Positions 53,578 through 62,589 of a stretch of 64,000 bases of DNA are shown here, one piece after another; position 1 is the first letter of the stretch; the number at the start of each line of letters is the position of its first letter. The notes under the pieces were generated by a model. The model was not told where the DNA came from, made no database searches, and saw nothing but the letters and a program-made list of their open reading frames with translations. This stretch comes from Methylobacterium nonmethylotrophicum (GTDB taxonomy: Bacteria > Pseudomonadota > Alphaproteobacteria > Rhizobiales > Beijerinckiaceae). A program made the translations under genes and the position numbers. The stretch spans positions 1 to 64,000 of the forward strand of contig NZ_SRLB01000018.1 in assembly GCF_004745635.1 (NCBI RefSeq), given 5' to 3'.

Positions 53578-54605
53578 AACGCTCGAAATACACGCGCCCG
53601 GCCTGGCTCTCCGAGGCCAGCACCGGTGAGCGACTGACCACCTCGGCGATGATCGCATCCCTCGCCGGCCCCGACCAGCGCACCGCGCCCGCGCCCTTCG
53701 GCCACGCGCTGGCGAAGCTCGCGGAGGAGCGGCCGGAGATCGTCGGGCTCACCGCCGATCTCGGCAAGTACACCGACCTGCACATCTTCGCCCAGAAGCA
53801 CCCCGAGCGCTTCTACCAGATGGGCATGGCCGAGCAGCTCCTGATCAGCGCCGCCGCCGGCATGGCCCGCGAGGGCTTCCAGCCCTTCGCCACCACCTAC
53901 GCGGTGTTCGCCGCGCGGCGCGCCTACGACTTCATCTGCATGGCGATCGCGGAGGAGAACCTGGACGTCAAGATCGTCTGCGCGCTGCCGGGCCTCACCA
54001 CCGGCTACGGCCCGAGCCACCAGGCGACGGAGGACATCGCGATCTTCCGCGGCCTGCCCAACATGACGATCCTCGACCCCTGCGACGCGCACGAGATCGC
54101 CCAGGCCGTGCCGGCCATCGCCGACCACAAGGGGCCGGTCTACATGCGGCTCCTGCGCGGCAACGTGCCCCTGGTGCTCGACGAATACGGCTACACCTTC
54201 GAACTTGGGAAAGCGAAGACGATCCGGGACGGCAACGACGTCCTGATCATCTCGACCGGCCTGATGACCATGCGGGCCCTCGAAGCGGCGGAGGCGCTGC
54301 GGGACGACAGGATCGAGGTGTCGGTCCTGCACGTGCCGACGATCAAGCCGCTCGACACCGAGACGATCCTGCGCGAGGCCGGCAAGGGCGGGCGCCTGGT
54401 GGTCGTGGCGGAGAACCACACCGTGGTCGGGGGCCTCGGCGAGGCGGTGGCGGGGCTGCTCCTGCGCTCCGGCACGGTCCCGAAGGCCTTCCGCCAGGTC
54501 GGCCTGCCGGACGAGTTCCTGGATGCCGGCGCCCTGCCGACCCTTCACGACCGCTACGGCATCTCGACGAACGCCATGGTCCGGAGCATCCGCGAATGGC
54601 TGTGA
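53574..54605 (+). CDS. Transketolase, C-terminal subunit
   Basis: A 343-residue partner of the preceding protein, starting at ATG 53574 in a 4-base overlap. It holds the pyrimidine-binding domain (IVGLTADLGKYTDLHIFAQK, GMAEQLLISAAAGMAREG, FQPFATTYAVFAARRAYDFI, ending with the family GPSHQATEDIAIFR). The C-terminal domain follows (VVVAENHTVVGGLGEAV). Together they would move a two-carbon ketol unit from a ketose or ketose-acid. The last ten bases overlap the next gene. Confidence 0.93.
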   Translation: MKRSKYTRPAWLSEASTGERLTTSAMIASLAGPDQRTAPAPFGHALAKLAEERPEIVGLTADLGKYTDLHIFAQKHPERFYQMGMAEQLLISAAAGMAREGFQPFATTYAVFAARRAYDFICMAIAEENLDVKIVCALPGLTTGYGPSHQATEDIAIFRGLPNMTILDPCDAHEIAQAVPAIADHKGPVYMRLLRGNVPLVLDEYGYTFELGKAKTIRDGNDVLIISTGLMTMRALEAAEALRDDRIEVSVLHVPTIKPLDTETILREAGKGGRLVVVAENHTVVGGLGEAVAGLLLRSGTVPKAFRQVGLPDEFLDAGALPTLHDRYGISTNAMVRSIREWL

Positions 54606-55486
54606 TCACCGCCCATCCCGTCGCTTTCGTGGGCCTCGGCTCGATGGGCCTGCCGATGGCCCGCAACCTGGTGCGGCACGGCTTCTCCGTGCGCGGCTTC
54701 GACGTGCGGGCGGAGGGGCGCGGCGCCTTCGCGGGCGCCGGCGGCACCCCCGCCGAGACCATCGCGGCGGCCTGCGACGGGGCCGGCACCGTGGTGCTGA
54801 TGGTGGTCAATGCCGATCAGGCGGAGGCCGTGCTGTTCGGCGAGGGCGCCCTCGAGCGCCTGGACCCGGACGCATCCGTCGTCCTGATGGCGACCTGCCC
54901 GCCGGCCGCTGTGGCGGCGCTGGCCAAGCGCGTCACCGCCACGGGCCGGGCCTTCGTCGACGCCCCCGTCTCCGGCGGGGTCGTCGGCGCCGAGGCCGGC
55001 ACCCTCACCATCATGGCGGCGGCGCCCGCCGCGGTGATCGCCGCGGTGCGCCCGCTGCTCGCGGCGATGGGCGACAAGGTGTTCCATGTCGGGCCCGAGC
55101 CCGGCCAGGGCGCCACCATGAAGGCGGTCAACCAGCTCCTCTGCGGGGTGAACCTCGCGGCGGCCGCCGAGGCCCTGTCGCTCGCCGCCAAGGTCGGGAT
55201 CGACGGCGCGACCGCGCTCGAGATCGTCTCGGGCTCCTCGGCCTCGAGCTGGATGCTGCGCGACCGCGGCCCGCGGATGCTGGAGGAGACCCCGCGGGTC
55301 ACCAGCGCCGTCGACATCTTCGTCAAGGACCTCGGCATCGTGCTCGAGGCCGGCCGCAGCGAGAAGGCGGCCCTGCCGCTCGCCGCGCTCGCCCACCAGC
55401 TCTTCCTCGCGGCGTCCAGCCGTGGGGCCGGAGCGGAGGACGACAGCCAGGTGATCGGGTCGTACCGGGCCCTCAACGGCAAGTAA
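54596..55486 (+). CDS. Beta-hydroxyacid dehydrogenase (LtnD/3-hydroxyisobutyrate type)
   Basis: A 296-residue NAD(P)-dependent enzyme starting at ATG 54596, overlapping the transketolase gene by 10 bases. It has VAFVGLGSMGLPMARNLVRHG (residues 9-29), the DAPVSGGVVGAEAGTLTIM substrate loop and the catalytic Lys in GATMKAVNQLLCGVN. Members of this type oxidise L-threonate, 3-hydroxyisobutyrate or tartronate semialdehyde. In this operon a sugar-acid substrate is likely, but the exact one cannot be told. Confidence 0.9.
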   Translation: MAVITAHPVAFVGLGSMGLPMARNLVRHGFSVRGFDVRAEGRGAFAGAGGTPAETIAAACDGAGTVVLMVVNADQAEAVLFGEGALERLDPDASVVLMATCPPAAVAALAKRVTATGRAFVDAPVSGGVVGAEAGTLTIMAAAPAAVIAAVRPLLAAMGDKVFHVGPEPGQGATMKAVNQLLCGVNLAAAAEALSLAAKVGIDGATALEIVSGSSASSWMLRDRGPRMLEETPRVTSAVDIFVKDLGIVLEAGRSEKAALPLAALAHQLFLAASSRGAGAEDDSQVIGSYRALNGK

Positions 55487-55540
55487 GTCGAACATATCGC
55501 CCGACCGAGGGTGCGTTGACGCGTCGCGTCGTGCGCATCC

Positions 55541-55625
55541 CCTCTCCCCGCAGCGAAGTCGGGCCTGCCCGACTTCGCCCTCCGCTTGCAGATCCCGGGC
55601 AAGCCCGGGATCTGTCGGGGAGAGG
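55541..55625. repeat. Three-way palindromic repeat before the TRAP genes
   Basis: Outer arms cctctccccg (55541-55550) and cggggagagg (55616-55625) enclose two inner hairpins, cgaagtcgggc-ctgcccgacttcg and cagatcccgggc-aagcccgggatctg. It lies in the 246-base gap between the dehydrogenase gene and dctP. It may reduce or stabilise parts of the operon transcript. Confidence 0.7.
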
Positions 55626-55732
55626 AGAACGTCCGCGACTCTTTCCGAATCCGCGGCGGTGCCTCGGACATACTGAAGACCTGCTCCAGAAGCCGGCCGA
55701 ACCGGCCCGTATCCCCTCCCGAGGAGACATCC

Positions 55733-56746
55733 ATGAGCCACGCCCTCTCCCGCCGCACGTTGCTCGCCGGCGCCGCCGCATTCCCCCTCGCCACGGTCTT
55801 CACCCGCCCGGTCCGCGCCGCCGAGTTCGAGTACAAGCTCGCCACCGGCCAGGACCCGACCCACCCGGTCAACACCCGCGCCCAGGAGGCGCTCGCCCGC
55901 ATCCGCGAGGCCTCGAACGGCCGCCTCGACATCAAGCTGTTTCCGGCCAACCAGCTCGGCTCCGACACCGACCTGCTGTCGCAGGTCCGGAACGGCAGCG
56001 TGGAGTTCTTCAACCTCTCGACCTCGATCCTGTCGACCTTCGTGGCCGCCGCGGCGCTGCCGAACACCGGCTTCGCGTTCAAGGATTACGACGACGTCTG
56101 GAAGGCGATGGACGGGGGCCTGGGCACTTACGTCCGCGAGCAGATCGCCAAGACCCCGATCCAGTCCGTCTCGAAGGTCTGGGACAACGGGTTCCGTCAC
56201 ATCACCTCCTCGACCCGCGAGATCAAGACGCCGGAGGACCTCAAGGGCTTCAAGATCCGCGTGCCCCCGTCTCCGATGCTGACCTCGCTGTTCAAGTCGC
56301 TCGAGGCCGGCGCCGCCCCGCTCAACTTCAACGAGCTGTATTCGGCGCTGCAGACCAAGATCTTCGAAGGCCAGGAGAACCCGCTTGCCATCACGGCGAC
56401 GACGAGGCTCTACGAGGTGCAGAAGAGCTGCAGCCTCACCGGCCACGTCTGGGACGGCTACTGGATCCTCGGCAACAAGAAGGCCTGGCAGCGGCTGCCG
56501 GAGGACCTGCGCGCCATCGTGACGCGCGAGCTCGACCGCTCGGCCGACGACCAGCGCGCCGACATCGTCCGCCTCAGCGCCTCCCTGCGCCAGGACCTCG
56601 CCGCCAAGGGAATCGCGTTCGTCGAGGTCGACCGCCAGAAATTTCGCGATGCGCTCGGCCGCACGACATTCTACAAGGACTGGAAGAACAAGTACGGCGA
56701 CGCGGCTTGGGAGCACCTCGAGGCCGTCTCCGGCAAATTGGCCTGA
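55733..56746 (+). CDS. dctP: TRAP transporter substrate-binding protein DctP
   Basis: A 337-residue periplasmic protein starting at ATG 55733 with GAGGAG upstream. The signal (SRRTLLAGAAAFPLATVF, cleavage near RAAEF) has a twin-arginine look. The DctP fold shows GQDPTHPVNTRAQEALARIR, the LFPANQLGSDTDLLSQVRNG segment, the Arg-bearing LKGFKIRVPPSPMLT and FNELYSALQTKIFEGQENPL. The Arg in that segment binds a carboxylate in known family members, so an acid ligand is favoured. It is followed 11 bases later by the fused permease. Confidence 0.94.
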   Translation: MSHALSRRTLLAGAAAFPLATVFTRPVRAAEFEYKLATGQDPTHPVNTRAQEALARIREASNGRLDIKLFPANQLGSDTDLLSQVRNGSVEFFNLSTSILSTFVAAAALPNTGFAFKDYDDVWKAMDGGLGTYVREQIAKTPIQSVSKVWDNGFRHITSSTREIKTPEDLKGFKIRVPPSPMLTSLFKSLEAGAAPLNFNELYSALQTKIFEGQENPLAITATTRLYEVQKSCSLTGHVWDGYWILGNKKAWQRLPEDLRAIVTRELDRSADDQRADIVRLSASLRQDLAAKGIAFVEVDRQKFRDALGRTTFYKDWKNKYGDAAWEHLEAVSGKLA

Positions 56747-56757
56747 GGGAGGCAACC

Positions 56758-58641
56758 ATGCATGTCGACATCGCGACGGAGACGCCTGCCTTGCCGGCGG
56801 CGTCGGCCAAGCGCGCCTGGGCGCGCTCGCTCGACCATGCGCTCGGTCCGCTGATCGAGATCCCGGCCGCCCTCCTGGTGGTGGCCGAGATCGTGGTGCT
56901 GCTGGCCGGCGTCGTCAGCCGCTACGTCTTCCACGCGCCCATCGTCTGGTCGGACGAGCTCGCCTCGATCCTGTTCCTCTGGCTCGCCATGCTGGGGTCG
57001 GTGGTCGCCTATCGCCGCGCCGAGCACATGCGGATGACGGCTTTGGTCAGCATGGCCTCAGTGAAGACCCAGGCCTTCCTGGAAGCCGTGGCGCTCGCCG
57101 CCGGCCTCGCCTTCGTGCTGCTCCTCCTCCACCCGGCCTACGAGTTCGCGGCCGAGGAGGTGTTCGTCCAGACCCCGGCGCTCGAGATCACCAATGCCTG
57201 GCGCGCCGCCGCCCTGCCGGTCGGCTTCGCCCTGATGCTGGTCATCGCGACGCTCCGCCTCGTCGAATGCGCCGACTGGCGCCACGCCGTCGGCGCGGTC
57301 GCGCTCACCGGCCTCATCATCGCCGCCCTGATGCTGGCCGAGCCGACCCTGCGCACGCTCGGCAACTGGAACCTGCTGATCTTCTTCGTCCTCGGCGTCG
57401 GCGCCCTGGTGTTCACCGGCGTGCCGATCGCCTTCGCGTTCGGGCTCGCCACCTTCGGCTACCTGATGCTGACGACGAGAGCCCCCGCCATGGTGGTGGT
57501 CGGGCGCATGGACGAGGGGATGAGCCACCTCATCCTGCTCGCCGTGCCGCTCTTCGTGTTCCTCGGCCTGCTGATCGAGATGACCGGCATGGCGAAAGCC
57601 ATGGTGGGCTTCCTGGCCAGCATGCTCGGCCATGTCCGCGGCGGCCTGCACTACGTGCTGGTCGGCGCCATGTACCTCGTGTCCGGCATCTCGGGCTCGA
57701 AGGCCGCTGACATGGCGGCGGTGGCGCCCGTGCTCTTCCCCGAGATGAAGAAGCGCGGCGCCAAGGAGGGCGACCTCGTGGCGCTGCTCGCCGCCACCGG
57801 CGCCCAGACCGAGACCATCCCGCCCTCGCTGGTGCTCATCACCATCGGGTCGGTCACCGGGGTGTCGATCACCGCCCTGTTCACCGGCGGCCTGCTGCCG
57901 GGCGTCGTGCTGGGTATCACGCTCTGCCTGCTGGTGTGGTGGCGCTACCGGGGCGAGGATCTCAGCCACGTGCGCCGCGCCACCAAGGGCGAGGTGGCCA
58001 GGGCGCTGGTCATCGCCTTCCCGGCGATCGCCCTGCCCTTCGTCATCCGCGCCGCGGTCGTGGAGGGCGTGGCGACGGCCACCGAGGTCTCGACCATCGG
58101 CATCGTCTACGCGATCCTCGCCGGCCTCCTGATCTACCGGCAGTTCGACTGGCGGCGGGTCTACCCGATGCTGGTCTCGACCGCGTCGCTGTCGGGGGCG
58201 ATCCTGCTGATCATCGGCGCGGCGACCGGCATGGCCTGGGCGCTGACGCAATCGGGCTTCTCGCAGAGCCTGGCGGTGATCATGAAGGGCCTGCCGGGCG
58301 GGGCGCTGGGCTTCCTGGTCGTGTCGGCGGTGGCCTTCGTGATCCTCGGCTCGGTGCTGGAGGGCATCCCGGCGATCGTGCTGTTCGGCCCGCTGCTCTT
58401 CCCGATCGCCCGCCAAGTCGGCGTGCACGAGGTGCACTACGCGATGGTGGTGATCCTGGCGATGGGCGTCGGCCTGTTCGCCCCGCCCTTCGGGGTCGGG
58501 TACTACGCCGCCTGCGCGATCAGCCGGATCCACCCGGATGCCGGCATCCGGCCGATCGTCGGCTACATGCTGGCGCTGCTCGTCGGCCTCGCGGTGGTGA
58601 TCCTCGTGCCGTGGATCTCGATCGGATTCCTGGCGAGCTGA
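56758..58641 (+). CDS. TRAP transporter fused DctQM permease
   Basis: A 627-residue inner-membrane protein starting at ATG 56758. Residues about 25-195 are the four-helix DctQ part (VVSRYVFHAPIVWSDELASI, LFLWLAMLGSVVAYRRAEHM). From about 205 the large DctM part follows, with FTGVPIAFAFGLATFGYLML, YLVSGISGSKAADMAAVAPV, LLAATGAQTETIPPSLVLIT and ALFTGGLLPGVVLG. The fusion of Q and M is common. It moves the DctP ligand into the cell with a sodium or proton gradient. A perfect palindrome follows the gene. Confidence 0.94.
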   Translation: MHVDIATETPALPAASAKRAWARSLDHALGPLIEIPAALLVVAEIVVLLAGVVSRYVFHAPIVWSDELASILFLWLAMLGSVVAYRRAEHMRMTALVSMASVKTQAFLEAVALAAGLAFVLLLLHPAYEFAAEEVFVQTPALEITNAWRAAALPVGFALMLVIATLRLVECADWRHAVGAVALTGLIIAALMLAEPTLRTLGNWNLLIFFVLGVGALVFTGVPIAFAFGLATFGYLMLTTRAPAMVVVGRMDEGMSHLILLAVPLFVFLGLLIEMTGMAKAMVGFLASMLGHVRGGLHYVLVGAMYLVSGISGSKAADMAAVAPVLFPEMKKRGAKEGDLVALLAATGAQTETIPPSLVLITIGSVTGVSITALFTGGLLPGVVLGITLCLLVWWRYRGEDLSHVRRATKGEVARALVIAFPAIALPFVIRAAVVEGVATATEVSTIGIVYAILAGLLIYRQFDWRRVYPMLVSTASLSGAILLIIGAATGMAWALTQSGFSQSLAVIMKGLPGGALGFLVVSAVAFVILGSVLEGIPAIVLFGPLLFPIARQVGVHEVHYAMVVILAMGVGLFAPPFGVGYYAACAISRIHPDAGIRPIVGYMLALLVGLAVVILVPWISIGFLAS

Positions 58642-58677
58642 GGCGGGTCGGGGACCCGGTTCTCTCGACCGGCAACC

Positions 58678-58709
58678 GTCATCCCGGGGCCGCGCGGCCC
58701 CGGGATGAC
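58678..58709. terminator. Perfect 32-bp GC palindrome after the TRAP operon
   Basis: gtcatcccggggccgc (58678-58693) is followed directly by its exact complement (58694-58709). It lies 36 bases past the permease stop and between convergent units. There is no U-run, so it may be a repeat element acting as a terminator or a 3' stabiliser. Confidence 0.6.
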
Positions 58710-58753
58710 GTGAGACGGGGAGTGTCCGCGAGGAACCCCAGAGGCGCGCGCGC

Positions 58754-59518
58754 CTACTCCGCCGCCTTGGCGAGGGCGGCCTGGTAGGCGCCGCTCTTCA
58801 GCGTCTTCGTCAGCCAGCCGTCGACCGCCGCCTTCAGGGCCGGGTCGCGGGTCATCCAGTAGGCCTTGTCGGCCTTGTCGAAGGTGTCGGGCACGGCCGC
58901 CGGGCAGAGCACGCCGGGATTGCGGCGCGACTGGTAGTCGACCTCGGCGCCGTCGGTGACCATCACGTCGGCCCGGCCCTCGGCCAACTCCTTGAAGATG
59001 GCGCGGTTGTCGGGAAACACCCGCACCGAGGCGTGCGGGAAGTTGGCATCGGCGAAGCGCTGGTTGGTACCGCCGGGATTGACCACGACGCGCACCTCCG
59101 GCTTGTCGATGTCCTTGACCGAGACGAAGCGGCCCTTGTCGGCGCAGCGCACGATCGGGCGCTTGCCGTCGGTCAGCACAGGCACCGAGAACTCGGCCAC
59201 GGCCGCGCGGTCGGGCGTGACGCTGACGCCGCCCATGGCGACGTCGTAGCGGTCGGCGAGGAGGTCGTCCTTCAGGGTCTTCCAGGTGGTCGGCACGATC
59301 TCGACCTTGACGCCGAGGGCCCGGGCGAGCTCGCCCGCCATCGTCACGTCGGCACCCTTGATGGTGCCGTCGGGCAGGCGCAGGGAATACGGCGCGTAGT
59401 CGCCGGTCAGGCCGACCCGCAGCGTGCCGTCCTGCCTGATCGCGGCCAGCGACCGCGCCTCCGCCGGCACCGCCGCCGCAACGGCCAGGATCCCCATCAC
59501 ACCCGCGAGCTTGCGCAT
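58754..59518 (-). CDS. Periplasmic PheC-like (cyclohexadienyl dehydratase) protein
   Basis: A 254-residue protein of the solute-binding fold, starting at ATG 59516-59518 with a signal peptide (MRKLAGVMGILAVAAAVPAEA). It has LRVGLTGDYAPYSLRLPDG, DVAMGGVSVTPDRAAVAEFS, VVVNPGGTNQRFADANFP and GRADVMVTDGAEVDYQSRR, close to PheC, which makes phenylpyruvate or phenylalanine from prephenate or arogenate in the periplasm. The alternative is an ordinary amino-acid binding protein; no permease or ATPase gene is adjacent, which favours the enzyme. Confidence 0.75.
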   Translation of the reverse strand: MRKLAGVMGILAVAAAVPAEARSLAAIRQDGTLRVGLTGDYAPYSLRLPDGTIKGADVTMAGELARALGVKVEIVPTTWKTLKDDLLADRYDVAMGGVSVTPDRAAVAEFSVPVLTDGKRPIVRCADKGRFVSVKDIDKPEVRVVVNPGGTNQRFADANFPHASVRVFPDNRAIFKELAEGRADVMVTDGAEVDYQSRRNPGVLCPAAVPDTFDKADKAYWMTRDPALKAAVDGWLTKTLKSGAYQAALAKAAE

Positions 59519-59667
59519 CGTCACCGCCCTGATCTCTGCCTTGTCGTTAACGCGTCTGTCGTAGGGATATCGCATGGGCCCGGTAAAGCCAGCATGACGG
59601 CTCGACCACACGCGAACCGGCCCTCCGGCGGTTGACTCGAGGGCCCCGCACCGGCTCCTACGCGGCC

Positions 59668-60780
59668 ATGGCCTCACTCCCGGACAGCCTGCGGCGGGTC
59701 CCGCGCCTCATCGCCCGCCACCGGTCGCGGCTGACGCAGGCCCTGCGGATGACCGCGGCGAGCCTCGCCACCTTCGTGCTGGCCGAATCCCTCGACCTGC
59801 CGCAGGCCTACTGGGCCGTCATCACGGCGCTCATCGTGACGCAGAGCAGCGTCGGCGGATCGCTGAAGGCGGCGCTCGACCGCTTCCTCGGCTCGGTGCT
59901 CGGCGCCTGCTACGGCGGCGCGGTCGCCTTCGCGATCCCGCATCACGGCGGCGCCGCGACCCTCGCCGCCCTGTTCGTGGCGGTGGCGCCGCTCACGCTC
60001 GCGGCGGCGGTCTCGGCGGGGTTCCGGATCGCGCCGATCACCGCCATCATCGTGCTGCTCTCCACCACCGGCTCGACGCTGGGCCCCCTCGCCTTCGCGC
60101 TCGACCGGATCTTCGAGATCGGGCTCGGCTGCGTCGTCGGGCTCGCGGTCTCGCTCCTGGTGGCGCCGGCCCGGGCCGCCCGGGCGGTGACGGCGCAGGG
60201 CGCGAGCCTCGCCCGGCTGCTCGCCGACCAGCTCGACGCGCTGGCCCGCCTCGATGCGGTCGAGACGCCCGAGGCCAAGGCCCTGCCGCCGGCCGTGCGC
60301 CGGGGGCTGTCCCGCCTCGAGACCCTGGCGGGCGAGGCGGCGCGGGAGCGCCGCAGCCGCCTCTCGGCCGCCCCCGATCCAGACCCGCTGCTGCGCACCC
60401 TGATGCGCCTGCGCCACGATCTGGTGCTCCTGCGCCGCGCCATCGCGGAAGCCGACGAGGACGTGCTGCGGGTCCATCTCGCCGAGGCCTGGGGCACCGC
60501 CGCCAGGGCCGCCGCCTCACGCCTGCGGGCGACGGCCGACGCCCTCGAGTCCGGGCGCCGGCCCGCCGGCGACGACGCGGCCCTCGCGGCGGCGATCGCC
60601 GGCTACCGCGACGCCATCGACGGCATGCGCCAGCGCCAGGTGACCCGGACGCTGTCCACCGACGGCGTCGGCCGCATCTTCTGGCTCGCCTTCAGCCTGG
60701 AGCAGCTGAGGCGCAACCTCGACGACCTCGCCGAACGGGCGGCGGATTTCGCCGCGCCCGAGGCCGGGACCGGCGCCTAG
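59668..60780 (+). CDS. FUSC-family inner-membrane transporter
   Basis: A 370-residue protein starting at ATG 59668. An N-terminal half of about six helices (ALRMTAASLATFVLAESLDL, QAYWAVITALIVTQSSVGGS, RFLGSVLGACYGGAVAFA, GLGCVVGLAVSLLVAPARAA) is followed by a long helical cytosolic part. This is the layout of the fusaric-acid-resistance/aromatic-acid exporter (AaeB-like) family. It is divergent from the PheC-like gene; a shared link to aromatic acids is possible but unproven. Confidence 0.85.
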   Translation: MASLPDSLRRVPRLIARHRSRLTQALRMTAASLATFVLAESLDLPQAYWAVITALIVTQSSVGGSLKAALDRFLGSVLGACYGGAVAFAIPHHGGAATLAALFVAVAPLTLAAAVSAGFRIAPITAIIVLLSTTGSTLGPLAFALDRIFEIGLGCVVGLAVSLLVAPARAARAVTAQGASLARLLADQLDALARLDAVETPEAKALPPAVRRGLSRLETLAGEAARERRSRLSAAPDPDPLLRTLMRLRHDLVLLRRAIAEADEDVLRVHLAEAWGTAARAAASRLRATADALESGRRPAGDDAALAAAIAGYRDAIDGMRQRQVTRTLSTDGVGRIFWLAFSLEQLRRNLDDLAERAADFAAPEAGTGA

Positions 60781-60785
60781 GCCCG

Positions 60786-61889
60786 TCACGGCGTGCGCTT
60801 GCGCAGCACCATGTTGCCCTGGAGCAGGAACTTCTGGGCCCGCTTGCCGGTGTCGACCTCGGTGGTGAAGATGGTGCCGCGGGAATCGATCGCGAGGTTG
60901 TGGACCCAGTGGAAGTCGCCGGCCATGCGGCCGTTGCGGCCGAAGCGGCCGAGAACCGCGCCGTCCTCGCGGCGCAGGGTGCGGACCTCGTTGTTGGCCC
61001 CGTCGGCGTTCATCAGGTAGCTCTGCGCCTCGTCCGGCCAGAGCGCCAGCTCCCAGACCGAGCCGTTGGCCCGGGTCTGCGGCTCGACCTTGAACTCCTT
61101 GACGAAGGTGCCGTCGCGGCGAAACACCTGGACCCGGTCGTTGGTGCGGTCGCACACGTAGACGAGGCCGTCGCGGGCCACCTGGATGCAGTGGACCGGG
61201 TTGCGGAACTGCCGGGGCGGGGCCGCGGCCGGGTCGTAGGGGCCGAGCGCCTCGTCGGTCGGCGGCTCGCCGTAGGCGCCCCACATCCGCTTGAACGCCC
61301 CGGTCTCGGCGTCGAACACGATGACCCGGTGGTTGTAGTAGCCGTCTGCGACGTAGAGCTCGTTCGTCTCCGGGTCGACCTGCATGTTGGCCGGCTTGCC
61401 GAGCCGGGTGGTGTCCTGGCTGTTCGTCTGCGGCCCGGACTTCCCGATCTGCATCACGAAGCGGCCGTCCCGGGTGAACTTCAGGATCTGCCCGTCCTGG
61501 TCGCCGTTGCCGGCAAGCCAGACGAAGCCCTTGTGGTCGATGTGGATGCCGTGCTCGTTCTGCGGCCAGTCGTAGCCCTGACCGGGACCGCCCCACGACT
61601 TGATGAGGTTGCCCTCCTGGTCGAAGACCAGGACCGGCGGGGCGGGCACGCAGCAGCGGCTGCGGGGCGGGGTGAGGCTCGCGGCCTTCTCGTCGTCGGT
61701 GAGGGTGCGGGGCCGCTGGATCACCCAGACGTGGTCCTCGGCATCCACCGCCACGCCCGCGGCCTGGCCCATGATCCAGTTGTTCGGCAGGGGTTTCGGC
61801 CAGAACGGATCGACCTTGAACGTCGGAGGGTCTTCCGCAAGGGCAGGCGCCGCGCAGACGAGCGCGACGAGGACGGCGATCCAGCGCAT
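60786..61889 (-). CDS. Secreted NHL-type beta-propeller protein
   Basis: A 367-residue protein starting at ATG 61887-61889 with a signal peptide (MRWIAVLVALVCAAPALAED). About six repeats of the NHL kind follow (for example GVAVDAEDHVWVIQR, GIHIDHKGFVWLAGNG, NMQVDPETNELYVADGYYNHRV, CIQVARDGLVYVCDRTNDRV, LAIDSRGTIFTTEVD). It resembles peptidyl-alpha-hydroxyglycine lyase-like bacterial propellers. Activity is unknown. It is convergent with the FUSC gene, 5 bases apart. Confidence 0.85.
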   Translation of the reverse strand: MRWIAVLVALVCAAPALAEDPPTFKVDPFWPKPLPNNWIMGQAAGVAVDAEDHVWVIQRPRTLTDDEKAASLTPPRSRCCVPAPPVLVFDQEGNLIKSWGGPGQGYDWPQNEHGIHIDHKGFVWLAGNGDQDGQILKFTRDGRFVMQIGKSGPQTNSQDTTRLGKPANMQVDPETNELYVADGYYNHRVIVFDAETGAFKRMWGAYGEPPTDEALGPYDPAAAPPRQFRNPVHCIQVARDGLVYVCDRTNDRVQVFRRDGTFVKEFKVEPQTRANGSVWELALWPDEAQSYLMNADGANNEVRTLRREDGAVLGRFGRNGRMAGDFHWVHNLAIDSRGTIFTTEVDTGKRAQKFLLQGNMVLRKRTP

Positions 61890-61965
61890 GGTGTTCCTCC
61901 CGATATTCGTTGCCGTCCAGTGTAGGGGAGGTTTACCGGGCTGCGCCAGTGCCGGGCTGCCGGGC

Positions 61966-62589
61966 TCAGCCTTGAAACGCGCGCCAGACCGCCAGGGCGG
62001 CGCAGGCGACGAGGGCGGCCGCCAGGGTGGTGCGGGCGAGGCGCCCTCCCCCGGCCAGGCGCGCCCGGCAGGCGGGGCGGGCGAGGACGAGCCCGATCAG
62101 GCCGAACCACGTCGCCGCCATGCAGAACACGATCCCGCCCGCCGCCGGGATCGCCTCCCGGCTCGGATGGGCGAGGAAGAACCCGGCGAAGAAGGCGAGG
62201 CTCACCGGGTTGGTCAGCGCCGCCCCGAGGCCCAGCACGAAGGTCCCGGCGGCCCGCCCCCGCACGATCCGGGCCCGATCCTCGGCGAGGCCGGCCCGGT
62301 CCCTGACGAGCCGGCAGGCGGCGCGCAGCATCAGCAGCACGAACAGGGCGGTCCCGAGATCGGTGACGAGCCGGCTCGCCGGCAGCAGGGAAGCACCGAG
62401 CCCGGCGATCGCCGCGGCGAGGCCGGCCCCGCAGGCGACGCCGAGGGCGGCGGCGACCGGCCCCTGCCCCGACGCCGCGACGCTCGCCCTTACCACCACC
62501 AGCAGGTTCGGCCCCGGCGTGGCCAGGACGGGCGCATAGGTGGTGACGAGCGGTCCGAGCAGGGCGGGCCACGTCTCGTGATCGAACAT
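61966..62589 (-). CDS. LysE/RhtB-family exporter
   Basis: A 207-residue inner-membrane protein starting at ATG 62587-62589. It has about six helices and the family marks TYAPVLATPGPNLLVVVRAS (the PGP motif), AALGVACGAGLAAAIAGLGA and GLGAALTNPVSLAFFAGFFL. Such proteins export amino acids or related solutes. The longer frame upstream adds a few Pro/Gly residues. The substrate is unknown. Confidence 0.88.
   Translation of the reverse strand: MFDHETWPALLGPLVTTYAPVLATPGPNLLVVVRASVAASGQGPVAAALGVACGAGLAAAIAGLGASLLPASRLVTDLGTALFVLLMLRAACRLVRDRAGLAEDRARIVRGRAAGTFVLGLGAALTNPVSLAFFAGFFLAHPSREAIPAAGGIVFCMAATWFGLIGLVLARPACRARLAGGGRLARTTLAAALVACAALAVWRAFQG

Noticed and set aside
54554..56755. 733-residue minus-strand open frame across the dehydrogenase and dctP genes
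   Set aside because: Spans two real genes and a palindromic repeat on the other strand; composition only.
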